Shown here: one piece after another, positions 17,463-26,721 of the stretch
How positions within the stretch are numbered: the stretch's first letter is position 1
How the letters are laid out: every line of letters starts with the position of its first letter
Source: Abditibacteriaceae bacterium
GTDB taxonomy: Bacteria; Armatimonadota; Abditibacteriia; Abditibacteriales; Abditibacteriaceae
NCBI GenBank assembly: GCA_019239895.1
Contig: JAFAZH010000044.1
Span: 1 to 55,735 of the forward strand
Direction: 5' to 3'
DNA length: 55,735 bases
Notes under the pieces: generated by a model
Seen by the model: the letters and a program-made list of their open reading frames with translations, nothing else
What the model was told of the DNA's origin: nothing
Databases searched by the model: none
Position numbers and translations under genes: made by a program

Positions 17463-18794
17463 ATGAACACCTCAACGACTCTCAGTTCTTCCCCGCAGAT
17501 CACCATTGGGGATCAAGCTATGACGCCCCAGCCATTGGCGCACACCACAGAACCTGCCGCATCTTCGACACCATCCGCTATAAGTTTGCGCCCCCGGCCC
17601 CGCCTGGGCTTAGGGGCCACTTTGATTGGTGAAGAAGAAAAGGCGTTGGTGTTGGATGTTCTGCAACGACAAGCCTTGAACCGTTATCAGGGTGGGACGA
17701 TGGCGGCCCAGTTAGAAGAGGAGTTCCGCGAGGTTATAGGCACTCGTTTCGCCCTGGCTGTGACGAGCGGCACCGTTGCCCTGGAGGTGGCACTGGCGGC
17801 TCTTGGCATTGGGCCGGGCGATGAAGTCATCATCACCGCTTGGGGTTGGGTGGCCTGTTTTACTGCGGTGGTGCGCCTGGGGGCCTTGCCTGTGTTGGCC
17901 GAGATAGATGATACCTTCTGCCTCGCTCCGGGAGAGATCACCCGCCTGGCGAATGAGCGCACCAAAGCGGTTGCCATTGTGCATTATCAGGGCGTCGCCG
18001 CTGCCATGCAACCCCTCTTAGATGAGGCCGCCGCTGTTGGTATCAAAGTCATTGAAGACTGTGCGCAAAGCCTGGGTGTGCTTTATCATGGCCAGCGCGT
18101 AGGCTCGATGGGTGATATTGGCACCTACAGCTTGCAACATTCCAAGACCCTCACCAGTGGCGAGGGCGGCATGGTGGTAATGAATGATCCCATCCTCTAT
18201 GAGCGTGCCGTGCGGATGCATGATCTGGGCCTGTTGCGACCTTATCATGAGAAGCTGGTGGAACGTCAGGTGCCTGCTTTTAGTGGCAGTCAATTTCGCA
18301 TGAACGAATTAACGGCAGCCGTAGCGTTGGCCCAATTGCGCAAACTCGACCGTTTACGGGAACACTGTCGTAACCTGCAACAGATTGTCATGTCGTCTAT
18401 CCGCGATTTACCGGGACTGGCTTTTCGTCATATTCCCGACCCGCAAGGCGACACAGGCTTTGAGGTTTATCTTCAGTTACCAACCCCAGCCATCGCGGAA
18501 GCGTTCCGCACCAGGCTCGATGCCTTAAACGTAAATTGTCACCAAACCACTGGCACCTACTGCCATTATGCCCGCGAATACTGTCAGACGGGCTTGGCCC
18601 ATACCTCGACGGCCTCACCCTTTACCCAATTTCCCCAGTGGCCTGCTCCCGGCTACCGACAGGAAGATTTTCCGCGCACCGAAGCCCTCATCCATCGCTT
18701 TGTCGCTTTACCTCTGAGCGCACTCTATACGGAAGAAGACGCTCACTATATCGGTGCCTGTATACGCCACGTGCATTCCCAGGTCATGGCATGA
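17463..18794 (+). CDS. DegT/DnrJ/EryC1/StrS family PLP aminotransferase
   Basis: About 443 residues; the ATG at 17463 follows CAGGAGA. The N-terminal 50 residues are Ser/Thr/Pro-rich and atypical. The fold-type I core has TSGTVALEVALAALGIGPGDEVI and, near the middle, SLQHSKTLTSGEGG with the PLP Lys at residue 228. EDCAQSLG carries the Asp that pairs with the PLP ring. Family members transaminate keto-sugar nucleotides or related ketones. HYAREYCQTG and the C-terminal EEDAHYIG are usual for the family. It is divergent from heparinase, and a role in amino-sugar metabolism is inferred. Confidence 0.87.
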   Translation: MNTSTTLSSSPQITIGDQAMTPQPLAHTTEPAASSTPSAISLRPRPRLGLGATLIGEEEKALVLDVLQRQALNRYQGGTMAAQLEEEFREVIGTRFALAVTSGTVALEVALAALGIGPGDEVIITAWGWVACFTAVVRLGALPVLAEIDDTFCLAPGEITRLANERTKAVAIVHYQGVAAAMQPLLDEAAAVGIKVIEDCAQSLGVLYHGQRVGSMGDIGTYSLQHSKTLTSGEGGMVVMNDPILYERAVRMHDLGLLRPYHEKLVERQVPAFSGSQFRMNELTAAVALAQLRKLDRLREHCRNLQQIVMSSIRDLPGLAFRHIPDPQGDTGFEVYLQLPTPAIAEAFRTRLDALNVNCHQTTGTYCHYAREYCQTGLAHTSTASPFTQFPQWPAPGYRQEDFPRTEALIHRFVALPLSALYTEEDAHYIGACIRHVHSQVMA

Positions 18795-18934
18795 ACCGGT
18801 TTGTGCTGACATGAGATGCGGTTTGATTTTATCAAGCGCCACAATGTGCTGTTACTCATACAACGCTGATGCCGTACTGCATTTTGGATTCCAAGCTCAC
18901 AAGTGTATTCCTCACGATTGACTGCACAGGTATG

Positions 18935-19225
18935 TTAGTGGGGAGTTAGCCCACATGTTATCCCGGTGATGGTGGCAGTTGGTCTTAGGGCTTTGACGTG
19001 ACCATCCGCGAAGAGCCAGTTGCTGTTCCCCAAGTGGTTGGTGGGGTCCAGACTTCCATTGGTGGAACTGGTCGAGGTGACCCCTGGATTGTTCCCCGTA
19101 CCTTTATACTCCGCCACCAGGATCGTCCTGGTAAATATGAATCCTGAGTATTGGTTTGACATGGGAGACAGTGATGCTTCTACGCGCAATACTGGCTGGG
19201 TCACTGCACATCGCGCTACATTCAA
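18935..19225 (-). pseudogene. C-terminal remnant of H-X9-DG (DUF1559-type) prepilin-like protein
   Basis: The minus-strand frame ends with HLGNSNWLFADGHVKALRP, which contains exactly nine residues between His and Asp-Gly. This is the H-X9-DG signature of type II secretion/pseudopilin-like proteins common in Planctomycetota and Armatimonadota. The hydrophobic prepilin N-terminus is absent, so I read this as a decayed fragment. It lies in a non-coding zone next to the second copy of the 40-bp repeat. Confidence 0.6.
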
Positions 19226-19280
19226 TCGACCTAAAAATAAGTCTCATGTGGTTGTGTTTTTTTAGAGAATGCAACCATCG

Positions 19281-19320
19281 CTCACCCACTCCCCTTGACC
19301 CATCTGACAGCATCCTTCCA
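19281..19320. repeat. dispersed 40-bp repeat, copy 2
   Basis: Gap-free match to 11231-11270 with the same TCTGACAGCA core. Here it lies just upstream of the small SITVE frame, while copy 1 lies just downstream of the small-protein cluster. The surrounding 18795-19648 region otherwise holds only gene remnants. Confidence 0.55.
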
Positions 19321-19348
19321 CCCTACTGGTGCAGGCTGTGGCATAATA

Positions 19349-19495
19349 GTGGGTATAGAAGAATTGCTTGGTTGGTTGCTTGCGGAAATCTTGATTCGCC
19401 TCCATTGCCACCTTAAGCAAGGGCAACGAGTCAGGCAAGACCACAGCATCACCGTTGAAGTATCTGATAGTGGTGGCTATCAGATGGTGGAGTAG
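19349..19495 (+). CDS. small SITVE-family protein, second copy (possibly degenerate)
   Basis: A GTG start at 19349 gives 48 residues; a TTG at 19295 would add 18. There is one hydrophobic segment (IEELLGWLLAEILI), a basic stretch, then the tail HSITVEVSDSGGYQMVE, nearly the same as that of the gene ending at 10639. The sequence after the stop again begins a hydrophobic frame (MSGFIFLDLI at 19508), but it ends after 23 codons. This mirrors the layout at 10.5-10.8 kb in damaged form. Function unknown. Confidence 0.4.
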   Translation: MGIEELLGWLLAEILIRLHCHLKQGQRVRQDHSITVEVSDSGGYQMVE

Positions 19496-19648
19496 AGAGT
19501 TGCGGGAATGAGTGGATTTATCTTTCTTGACCTCATTCTGCATCCCGCTATAGAGACAATGCTGCGTTTGCTCCCATAGCCCTTATCACGGGTATGGGAG
19601 TCTGGTTAAGTATATTTATACCTCTAGTTATGCCAGGGCGATGAAACT

Positions 19649-22600
19649 ATGACTTCATTTTGGTGCCGACTGACAATCCGTGCGCGCCTTACGGTAGTGC
19701 TCCTGAGCTTGCTGCATTTGTATGGCGCTGCCCCCGTATGCGGCGCTGCCCCCGCCATAAGAGCCGCGTCGCCAAGCCGGGCCGTAACGATGACGGAACT
19801 CACCGCAGAATATCAAGCGCAGCCATTGGCGATAGCGGTGGCGCAACCGCATTTAGGATGGCTCCTGCAATCGTCGCAACGGGGACAGCGCCAAACGGCA
19901 TATCAAATTTTAGTGGCCAGTCAAGCAAGCCTGTTGGTGGCGCAGCAGGCTGACTTGTGGGATAGCGGCAAGGTGCCCTCCGGTCAGTCCTTTAACGTGC
20001 TCTATCAGGGCCGCGCCTTGCGCTCTGAGCAACGTTGTTACTGGAAAGTTCGGGTGTGGGACAAGAATGGCACGCCTTCGGCGTGGAGCGCGACGAACTT
20101 CTGGCAAGTTGGTTTGCGGCAGCCCGGCGACTGGTCAGCGCAGTGGATTACGCCTGACACCCCGGTGGATAACAGTTGGCAGCAGTATGACCTGGATGTG
20201 GATTTGCGCATTATCCGCAAGCAGGTCGGCGTGGTCTTTCGGGCACAGGACAGCCAGAACTTGTATATGTGGCAGTTCAGCGTAGCTGGCGGCAGACCGC
20301 GACTGCGGCGGCACCTGTGCTTAGGCGGCAACTGGCAAGTGCATGAAGTGGATTTGCCCGCTCCAACCTTCGCGCCCATCGCTCAGGAGGGTGGACAATT
20401 TAGCACGGGTTGGCATCATCTGAAGATCGAGGTGCGCGAAGGTGGAGTGCGCAGCTTGCTCGATGAGAAGTTAGTGGACGCGGTGGAGTGGAACCTCTTT
20501 TCGCAAGTTCTACCTGGCGGCACCGTCGGCTTTCGCACGGGCGAAACCGATGAAGCCGGAGCCTTTAAGCATCTGCGGGTGCAGAGCGCCGCCCCGGAGA
20601 CGGAGGGCCGAAGCCCGGGTACGGCGGGCAAAAGCCTGCTCACGGATGACTTTACGGGCGAGAATCATTTTTCGGATGGACGTATTGATGCCGCAAATCA
20701 ACAACTCCTGCTGGCGCAATACCAACTCGCCTTGAGTCAGAATGGCACCGACGCCACCTGGCGTAGCCCCTTGTTCCGTAAAGAGTTCGTTTCTATCAAG
20801 CCTGTCAAACGCGCTACGGCCCATGTTTTTGGGCTGGGCTGGTATGAACTCTACCTCAATGGCGTCAAAGCCGATGACCGCGTTTTAGCGCCCGCCAACA
20901 CGCCCTATCAGCGTCGGAAATTATACGATACCTATGATCTCACACCACTTTTGAAGAAGGGTGGCAATGCCCTCGGCTTGTGGCTGGGTGATGGCTATCG
21001 CAAGAGCAACTACAGCCGGTGGGGGTGGAGTTGGGATGGTTTGCCAGGCGTGTTGCTGCAACTGGATATTGTTTATGCCGATGGCAGCACAGCGCGCATC
21101 GTGACGGATGACAGTTGGCGCTGCAAGCCAAGCCCTATCACGTTTAACCATATCTACGACGGCGAAACCTATGACGCGCGCCTGGAACAGGCCAACTGGA
21201 ATAAATTTGGTCTGTTCGTGGACACCCCTAATGCAGCGCAGCAACTCTGGCAGCCTGTGCGTGCCACAGGTGTTGATTATGCCGCGTTAGCGCCTAGCAC
21301 AGCCCCGCCGATTAAGGTCGTGCAGATGATCCGGCCTGTGGGGATGTTTCACCCTGCGCCCGACCGCTTTGTGTTCGATATGGGGCAGAACTTCGCGGGT
21401 TGGGTGCGGCTGCGCGTGCATGGCCCCGCCGGGACATCCGTGGTCTTACGCCATAGTGAGGAGATTAACCCCCAAACCAAACGGCTGGAAGCGTGGACGA
21501 ATCGTAATGCTAAGGCGACTGACACTTATATCCTCAAAGGCGTTGGCCGCGAGTCCCATGAGCCGCGCTTCACTTATCACGGCTTTCGTTATGTCGAAGT
21601 CCAGGGATACCCCGGCACTCCGACCCTGGATGATGTACAAGGCTGCGTGGTGCATACGGCAGCGCCAGAAGTCGGGCATTTCCATTCTTCCGATCCACTG
21701 CTGAACCAGATTCAGAGCAACATCCAGTGGGGCATGAGTAGCAACCGGATGAGCATCCCGACCGATTGTCCGCAGCGCGATGAGCGCACGCCCTGTCAGA
21801 TGGATTCGGCTGCCTACGAGGAAGCGGCGATGTATAACTACGACCTGCACACTTATTATCTCAAGTGGCTGGATGATATTCGCGGCGATACGGGACAGCC
21901 AGACTGGGGTGGCGATCAGGTGACTTTGTGCTGGCGGCTCTACCAGTTTTATGGCGATAAGGATATTCTCGCGCAAAGCTATAACGACCTGAAACATTAT
22001 CTGGAAAGCCACCGTCGGCAAGTCGAGGATGCCTCCGATCCCAACTACCTCTTTAAGAGCGGCTTCGGCGATTGGTGCGCCCCGAATCCCGATGGCGAAC
22101 ATAACTTCTCCAGTGTGCGCGAAACCAACACCGCGCTCTATTATCATCAACTGCTCACCTTCGCCGCTATCGCTCAACTGCTGGGGAGGGCGGCGGATGC
22201 CGCTCAATATACGGCTTTAGCGGGCACCGTGAAGGACGTGTTCAACCGAGAATTCTGGCAGGCGGGGACGGGGCAATATAGCGATGGTCGCCAGACAACA
22301 GCTTTGCTGCCATTGGCTTTTAATCTGGTGCCAGACGCGCAAAAGCCACGCTTAACGCAAAATTTGCTGCATAATATTCAAGTTGATAAAAACGGTCATC
22401 TGGATACCGGGATTTATGGCACGCGGTATTTTATGGATGTTCTGAGCGACTTGGGCGATATAGATACGGCTTACACCAGTTTGCATCAGCCCACCTACCC
22501 CGGCTTTGGTTATCAAATCGCGCAGGGCGCAACAACCCTGTGGGAACAGTGGCATTTTAAAGGCGGGATGCAGTCGCACAATCACGCCATGTTTTCCGGC

Positions 22601-22993
22601 ATCGGCGCTTCCTTCTATAGTCGTCTGGGCGGCATCAGCCCCAAAGCGCCCGGCTATAGCGCCATCATGATCAATCCTCAACTCCCGCACGGGTTGACCT
22701 TTGTGGAGACCTCGTTCAAAACCTTGCTGGGAACCGTGCAATCTAACTGGCGCATCGAAAACCCGCCCGGCACCACCAAGCCGCGCTTTCATCTCCAGGT
22801 CACAGTGCCGCCTACCGCCATAGCGGAAGTGCATCTGCCAACCCAGGACGCTGCCGCCATTACCGAAAGCGGCGCACCCCTGGCACGCCATAAAGAAGTA
22901 CGCTTGGTCGGTGTGCAGCACAATCGTATCGTGCTGGCTATCGGTTCTGGCACCTACGATTTTATGGTCGCAGCCGGGGCCTGGCAGTATTGA
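19649..22993 (+). CDS. secreted alpha-L-rhamnosidase (GH78-like)
   Basis: This 1114-residue protein has a signal peptide (RARLTVVLLSLLHLYGAAP). The order is: an N-terminal fibronectin-like domain (RCYWKVRVWDKNGTPSAWS); an extra beta-sandwich of about 180 residues (about 180-360) not usual in GH78; a second sandwich (WYELYLNGVKADDRVLAP); then the (alpha/alpha)6 barrel. The barrel has CPQRDERTPCQMDSAAYEEA, matching the catalytic DERxxW..D region with a changed middle, and GATTLWEQWHFKGGMQSHNH, which holds the conserved Glu. It removes terminal rhamnose from pectin-like or bacterial glycans outside the cell. The altered DERTPCQMD segment may mean a different specificity. Confidence 0.85.
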   Translation: MTSFWCRLTIRARLTVVLLSLLHLYGAAPVCGAAPAIRAASPSRAVTMTELTAEYQAQPLAIAVAQPHLGWLLQSSQRGQRQTAYQILVASQASLLVAQQADLWDSGKVPSGQSFNVLYQGRALRSEQRCYWKVRVWDKNGTPSAWSATNFWQVGLRQPGDWSAQWITPDTPVDNSWQQYDLDVDLRIIRKQVGVVFRAQDSQNLYMWQFSVAGGRPRLRRHLCLGGNWQVHEVDLPAPTFAPIAQEGGQFSTGWHHLKIEVREGGVRSLLDEKLVDAVEWNLFSQVLPGGTVGFRTGETDEAGAFKHLRVQSAAPETEGRSPGTAGKSLLTDDFTGENHFSDGRIDAANQQLLLAQYQLALSQNGTDATWRSPLFRKEFVSIKPVKRATAHVFGLGWYELYLNGVKADDRVLAPANTPYQRRKLYDTYDLTPLLKKGGNALGLWLGDGYRKSNYSRWGWSWDGLPGVLLQLDIVYADGSTARIVTDDSWRCKPSPITFNHIYDGETYDARLEQANWNKFGLFVDTPNAAQQLWQPVRATGVDYAALAPSTAPPIKVVQMIRPVGMFHPAPDRFVFDMGQNFAGWVRLRVHGPAGTSVVLRHSEEINPQTKRLEAWTNRNAKATDTYILKGVGRESHEPRFTYHGFRYVEVQGYPGTPTLDDVQGCVVHTAAPEVGHFHSSDPLLNQIQSNIQWGMSSNRMSIPTDCPQRDERTPCQMDSAAYEEAAMYNYDLHTYYLKWLDDIRGDTGQPDWGGDQVTLCWRLYQFYGDKDILAQSYNDLKHYLESHRRQVEDASDPNYLFKSGFGDWCAPNPDGEHNFSSVRETNTALYYHQLLTFAAIAQLLGRAADAAQYTALAGTVKDVFNREFWQAGTGQYSDGRQTTALLPLAFNLVPDAQKPRLTQNLLHNIQVDKNGHLDTGIYGTRYFMDVLSDLGDIDTAYTSLHQPTYPGFGYQIAQGATTLWEQWHFKGGMQSHNHAMFSGIGASFYSRLGGISPKAPGYSAIMINPQLPHGLTFVETSFKTLLGTVQSNWRIENPPGTTKPRFHLQVTVPPTAIAEVHLPTQDAAAITESGAPLARHKEVRLVGVQHNRIVLAIGSGTYDFMVAAGAWQY

Positions 22994-23000
22994 GTGGTTT

Positions 23001-25019
23001 TCATCGCTCTAATGTGAAGAAAACAATCGAGTGTGGCGGAATGGTGCAAGTGAGTTGCGAGCCGTTTAGCACGACCGGAAAAGCCGAGACAAAATCTTCC
23101 TTGCGCTCCAATAGAGGCGGCGCATTGGGGTCATCGTGTGATAATTTGATGCCGCTGGCGCGCCTCACCTTGAAATTGTTGACGCGCAGCGTGCAGGGCA
23201 CGCTTTGTGACCACGAGGCATTGGCCACAATCGCGGTTACAGTCATTGCGTCGCGGCTGAGCATCACAATCGCTGGTGCGAGTGGGCCAGCCAGCCCGTT
23301 CGTGCCGGGGCTTGGCTGGTAATACGGTGTAGTGCCCTGTATGTCCAACACCCAGTCACCGAGATGCTCATTAATAGTGCGATGAGTCCAGTAGAGCATT
23401 GTTTTCTTGTCGCTATCGGGAGACAGTACGCCCAGGCTGTTCCAGGAGCCGAGACCGGAGAACATCTCCCAGGCGCTAGCACCTCGCACAATGTCCTCGC
23501 GCAGATAATAAATCAGGCGCACGGCACGATGCATCGAACCCACAATGTTGCCATTTTGCCGGGTGCTGAGCACGCTGCCCGCAGCCGAACTGTGCAGGCT
23601 CCATTCCGTGTCGTATTGATACACGTCGCGGCCAGGGTTATAAGCTTTCAGCAGGGCATTGAAGCGCGACATCTGATCAAGGATGAGATAGTTCTCACCC
23701 GCCGTCACCATCTCGAATGGGTTCTTGATCGGATCAATGAACGAATACCAGTGGCCAGCCACGAAATCATAGTGGCCAGCCGCCTGCTTGATGACCTGAT
23801 TGCCCCAGCGTAAGTCCTTCGGCTCCACGCCTAGTCCAATGAGAGCCTTTGGCTGCACCTTGTGAATCGCGGCACCAACCTCCTTGACGTGCGCAATGTA
23901 ATCTTCAGGTGTGGGAAATGCGACCTCATGATCCCCACGATGTATCCAGGGTTCGTTGGCGACTTCCCAATAGCGGAATCTATAGCCTTTGTTGAGGCTG
24001 TGCTGCACGCCACGCGCCCAGACCTGTGGCGCAAGGCGGCGCTGCGCGCCCTGCTCTTCCAATTCGAGCACAGTGCCGTCCTGTGGAATTCCTGTGTGAT
24101 CTAAAGTGTAAGCCGCTTTATCGAGAGTGTCTTCAAGGGAGAACGGCTCATCGCCCAGGCCGTAGAAGCGCGTGTGCGGCAGATGCATCGCACGAATGCT
24201 CGTTTCCAATTCGGGGGTGAGCTTGTATTGGCCTTGCCGGTCATAGGGCAGGTTCATGTAGCCCTGGACGCGATGCCACGAAACAGCACTCGCGGCGCGA
24301 ACGGTAGGGTGCAGGCGACGCTTGGCGTCCACTGTGATGTTGAGGGCATTGCCCGGCGTCAGGCGATGCTGTACTTTGTTGTATTCCACGGTGGCCGGAT
24401 TAAGCAGTGTAAAGCCAGGAGTCGGCGACGGCTTTTCCTCGACCATGACATCATCAATCCACAACGTCCGCTCCAACTCATTAGACCCTGTGGCCACAGC
24501 GGAAAATGCTAGCATTAAATAACGCGCTGCGTCGGCAAAGAAATCAAGGCTTTCAGTCACTTGAAAGGTAAACTTGTGCCACTCGGTGCCCACCTGGATG
24601 TTGCGTGTGAGCGGCGATGAATAATCGGCCAGCGGCTCGATGCTGCCGAAGCCTTGCACCTGAAAGAGGGCCATGCCGGGCTTGTCGGCTTTAGCCCAGA
24701 AAGAGATTTCATAGGTGACGCCTTTTTTCGTCGGGAGCGCGTTCTCGCGCACGGAGGTGACGATATAACCAGAGGTATTGGCAGGATGGTGGATGCGCAG
24801 CGAGGCGGCTCCACTATGGAAAGTAGATTTGTCACGAGTGTAGTTCTGTGGATCCTTCGATTGCTCCGCGCCCCACATCACCCAGCCCGGTGGTGGGTTT
24901 TGAGTAGATTCGGTCTCAAAATCGCCAGAGCGCAACAGGTTTTTGGTTTGGGCGTGGGCCTGCTGCGCGCCCCAGGGAAGGACTAAAATGCACAACAACA
25001 TTGAAATCGGGATTCGCAT
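23001..25019 (-). CDS. secreted clan-A glycoside hydrolase with N-terminal CBM
   Basis: About 672 residues from the ATG at 25019, which directly starts a signal peptide (MRIPISMLLCILVLP, cleaved near AHAQ) and sits behind AAGGTGATC. A start at 25067 would put a tail before the signal. A CBM4/9-like beta-sandwich covers about 25-200. The TIM barrel then carries FRYWEVANEPWIH (acid/base Glu) and VYQYDTEWSLHSS (nucleophile Glu), the clan GH-A pair. A C-terminal sandwich (SQSVPCTLRVNNFKV) follows. It resembles GH39/GH51-type xylosidases or arabinofuranosidases. It converges on the rhamnosidase with only 7 bp between stops. Confidence 0.75.
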   Translation of the reverse strand: MRIPISMLLCILVLPWGAQQAHAQTKNLLRSGDFETESTQNPPPGWVMWGAEQSKDPQNYTRDKSTFHSGAASLRIHHPANTSGYIVTSVRENALPTKKGVTYEISFWAKADKPGMALFQVQGFGSIEPLADYSSPLTRNIQVGTEWHKFTFQVTESLDFFADAARYLMLAFSAVATGSNELERTLWIDDVMVEEKPSPTPGFTLLNPATVEYNKVQHRLTPGNALNITVDAKRRLHPTVRAASAVSWHRVQGYMNLPYDRQGQYKLTPELETSIRAMHLPHTRFYGLGDEPFSLEDTLDKAAYTLDHTGIPQDGTVLELEEQGAQRRLAPQVWARGVQHSLNKGYRFRYWEVANEPWIHRGDHEVAFPTPEDYIAHVKEVGAAIHKVQPKALIGLGVEPKDLRWGNQVIKQAAGHYDFVAGHWYSFIDPIKNPFEMVTAGENYLILDQMSRFNALLKAYNPGRDVYQYDTEWSLHSSAAGSVLSTRQNGNIVGSMHRAVRLIYYLREDIVRGASAWEMFSGLGSWNSLGVLSPDSDKKTMLYWTHRTINEHLGDWVLDIQGTTPYYQPSPGTNGLAGPLAPAIVMLSRDAMTVTAIVANASWSQSVPCTLRVNNFKVRRASGIKLSHDDPNAPPLLERKEDFVSAFPVVLNGSQLTCTIPPHSIVFFTLER

Positions 25020-25210
25020 GATCACCTTGCCCGAGGGAATTACTCCTATCTTACAAAATAGCAGCAAATGCGGTTGATCCTGCGCAGTGTATGGACGAAG
25101 ACTTCATGGGTGGCAGTAAAATAAACACCACAGATTCGACATTTTTATGCCGGTTTTACTCTTGAAGATAAAATTGTCAATGACCACAAAATACGATTTG
25201 AAAAAAAGAT

Positions 25211-25244
25211 GATTGAGGATGATTGAGGATGATTGAGGATGATC
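25211..25244. repeat. tandem decamer repeat at a gene start
   Basis: Three perfect copies of GATTGAGGAT at 25211-25240 are followed by a diverged fourth copy (GATCGAG). Each unit carries a GAGGA ribosome-site core and an overlapping ATG. Copy number could therefore alter translation of the Gfo/Idh gene that starts at 25229 or 25256. Confidence 0.8.
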
Positions 25245-25255
25245 GAGCCAGAATC

Positions 25256-26557
25256 ATGAGCCAACAACCCCTGACTGCCATCATTGTGGGCGCGGGCAAT
25301 CGCGCCCTGACCTATGCTTCTTATGCGCTCAAGCACCCAGACCTGCTCAGGATCGTGGGTGTCGCAGACCCGGAGGAAAGGCGGCGCCTACGAGTCTCAG
25401 AAATATACGGTCTCTCGCCGGATGCTTGTTTCACTTCGGCTGCGGAGTTAGCTAAAGGTGGCAAGAGAGCCGATGTCATCATTAACGGCACTATGGATCG
25501 GGAGCATGTGCCCACTTCGGTGCCGCTGCTGGAAGCTGGCTACGACCTGCTACTAGAGAAACCCTTCGCCACCAATGAAGATGAGATTTGGCATTTGGTA
25601 AACACAGCGCGTCAACATGGCAATACAGTCGTGATATGCCATGTGCTGCGCTACACGCCGTTTTATCTGGCGATCCGGCAACGACTCGCGCAGAACGCCA
25701 TTGGCCAGGTTCTCAATATCCAGACGACCGAGCATATTTCCTATCACCACATGGCGGTGGCGTTTATCCGGGGCAAATGGAGCAACCGTGAGCGCAGTGG
25801 TTCTTCCCTGCTTATGGCGAAGTGCTGCCATGATATGGATTTGCTGGCCTGGATGAAAAGCGGCGTCGCACCGCGTGCGGTGAGCAGCTTCGGTGGCTTG
25901 ATGTATTTCCGGCCAGAGCGGTCACCCGCAGGTGCTGGCACCCGTTGTCTGGTGGATTGTCCCCTTGAGCCGGAATGCCTCTACTCGGCTAAAAAGCATT
26001 ACCTTGATCATCCGCACCGCTGGAAATACTATGTGTGGCAGCCGTTAGAGCACATTGGGGAACCGACAATGGAGCAGAAAATCGAGTCGCTCAAGCACAG
26101 TAGTCCCTATGGCCGTTGCGTCTGGAAATGTGATAACGATGTGGTAGATCATCAATCGGTCATGGTGGAATTCGCCGATGGCAGCACCGCCACTCACAAT
26201 ATGGTGGGGGGAGCCGCGCGGCCAGCACGCTCGATTCATATCCTCGGCACCCACGGCGGGATTGAAGGTGTCTTCGAGGACAGCAGATTCGTCGTTCGCC
26301 ATATTGATCCCCGGCCTGGTCATGAGTACTCTGAAGAGGTGATTGACCTCCATGTGAGCGGTGACATGCACGGTGCCTTTGATGGTCATGGCGGCGGCGA
26401 TCTCCGTTTGGTCGAAGATTTCGTGCGTGTCCTCCGGGGTGAAGCTCCCTCGCTCTCAACCACTACACTGGACGACTCTATCAATGGTCATCTCATTGGC
26501 TTTTGCGCCGACCGCGCAATGGAAGAAAAGCGGGTAGTAGAAGTTACGTGGCGGTAA
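25256..26557 (+). CDS. Gfo/Idh/MocA family oxidoreductase with Cys-rich insert
   Basis: About 433 residues from ATG 25256; an ATG at 25229 inside the decamer repeat would add nine. It has a Rossmann start (TAIIVGAGNRALTYASYAL) and LLEKPFATN with the family Lys. The segment CCHDMDLLAWM is typical of sugar dehydrogenases of this family. The insert CLVDCPLEPECLYSAKKHY, with three or four Cys, defines a recognisable subgroup and may bind metal. It is probably a cytoplasmic NAD(P)-dependent dehydrogenase acting on sugars freed by the neighbouring rhamnosidase and clan-A hydrolase. The substrate is unknown. Confidence 0.85.
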   Translation: MSQQPLTAIIVGAGNRALTYASYALKHPDLLRIVGVADPEERRRLRVSEIYGLSPDACFTSAAELAKGGKRADVIINGTMDREHVPTSVPLLEAGYDLLLEKPFATNEDEIWHLVNTARQHGNTVVICHVLRYTPFYLAIRQRLAQNAIGQVLNIQTTEHISYHHMAVAFIRGKWSNRERSGSSLLMAKCCHDMDLLAWMKSGVAPRAVSSFGGLMYFRPERSPAGAGTRCLVDCPLEPECLYSAKKHYLDHPHRWKYYVWQPLEHIGEPTMEQKIESLKHSSPYGRCVWKCDNDVVDHQSVMVEFADGSTATHNMVGGAARPARSIHILGTHGGIEGVFEDSRFVVRHIDPRPGHEYSEEVIDLHVSGDMHGAFDGHGGGDLRLVEDFVRVLRGEAPSLSTTTLDDSINGHLIGFCADRAMEEKRVVEVTWR

Positions 26558-26721
26558 TGCTATGGCGTTCATTAACGTTGTGTGACTTACGCCGGTTCAG
26601 AAGGGTTACTGGATCATCTAAAGCGCGGTATATAATTTGGAGTTTGCCTCCTGCCGCACTATGCACTAGAAAGAACGCGCCGCAAGATACCATACCATGA
26701 CTCACTGAAGGAAAGGCTACG

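Noticed and set aside
21446..22207. 253-codon frame antisense to the rhamnosidase
   Set aside because: It lies wholly inside the GH78 gene on the other strand, with no recognisable domain and no ribosome site; a shadow frame.
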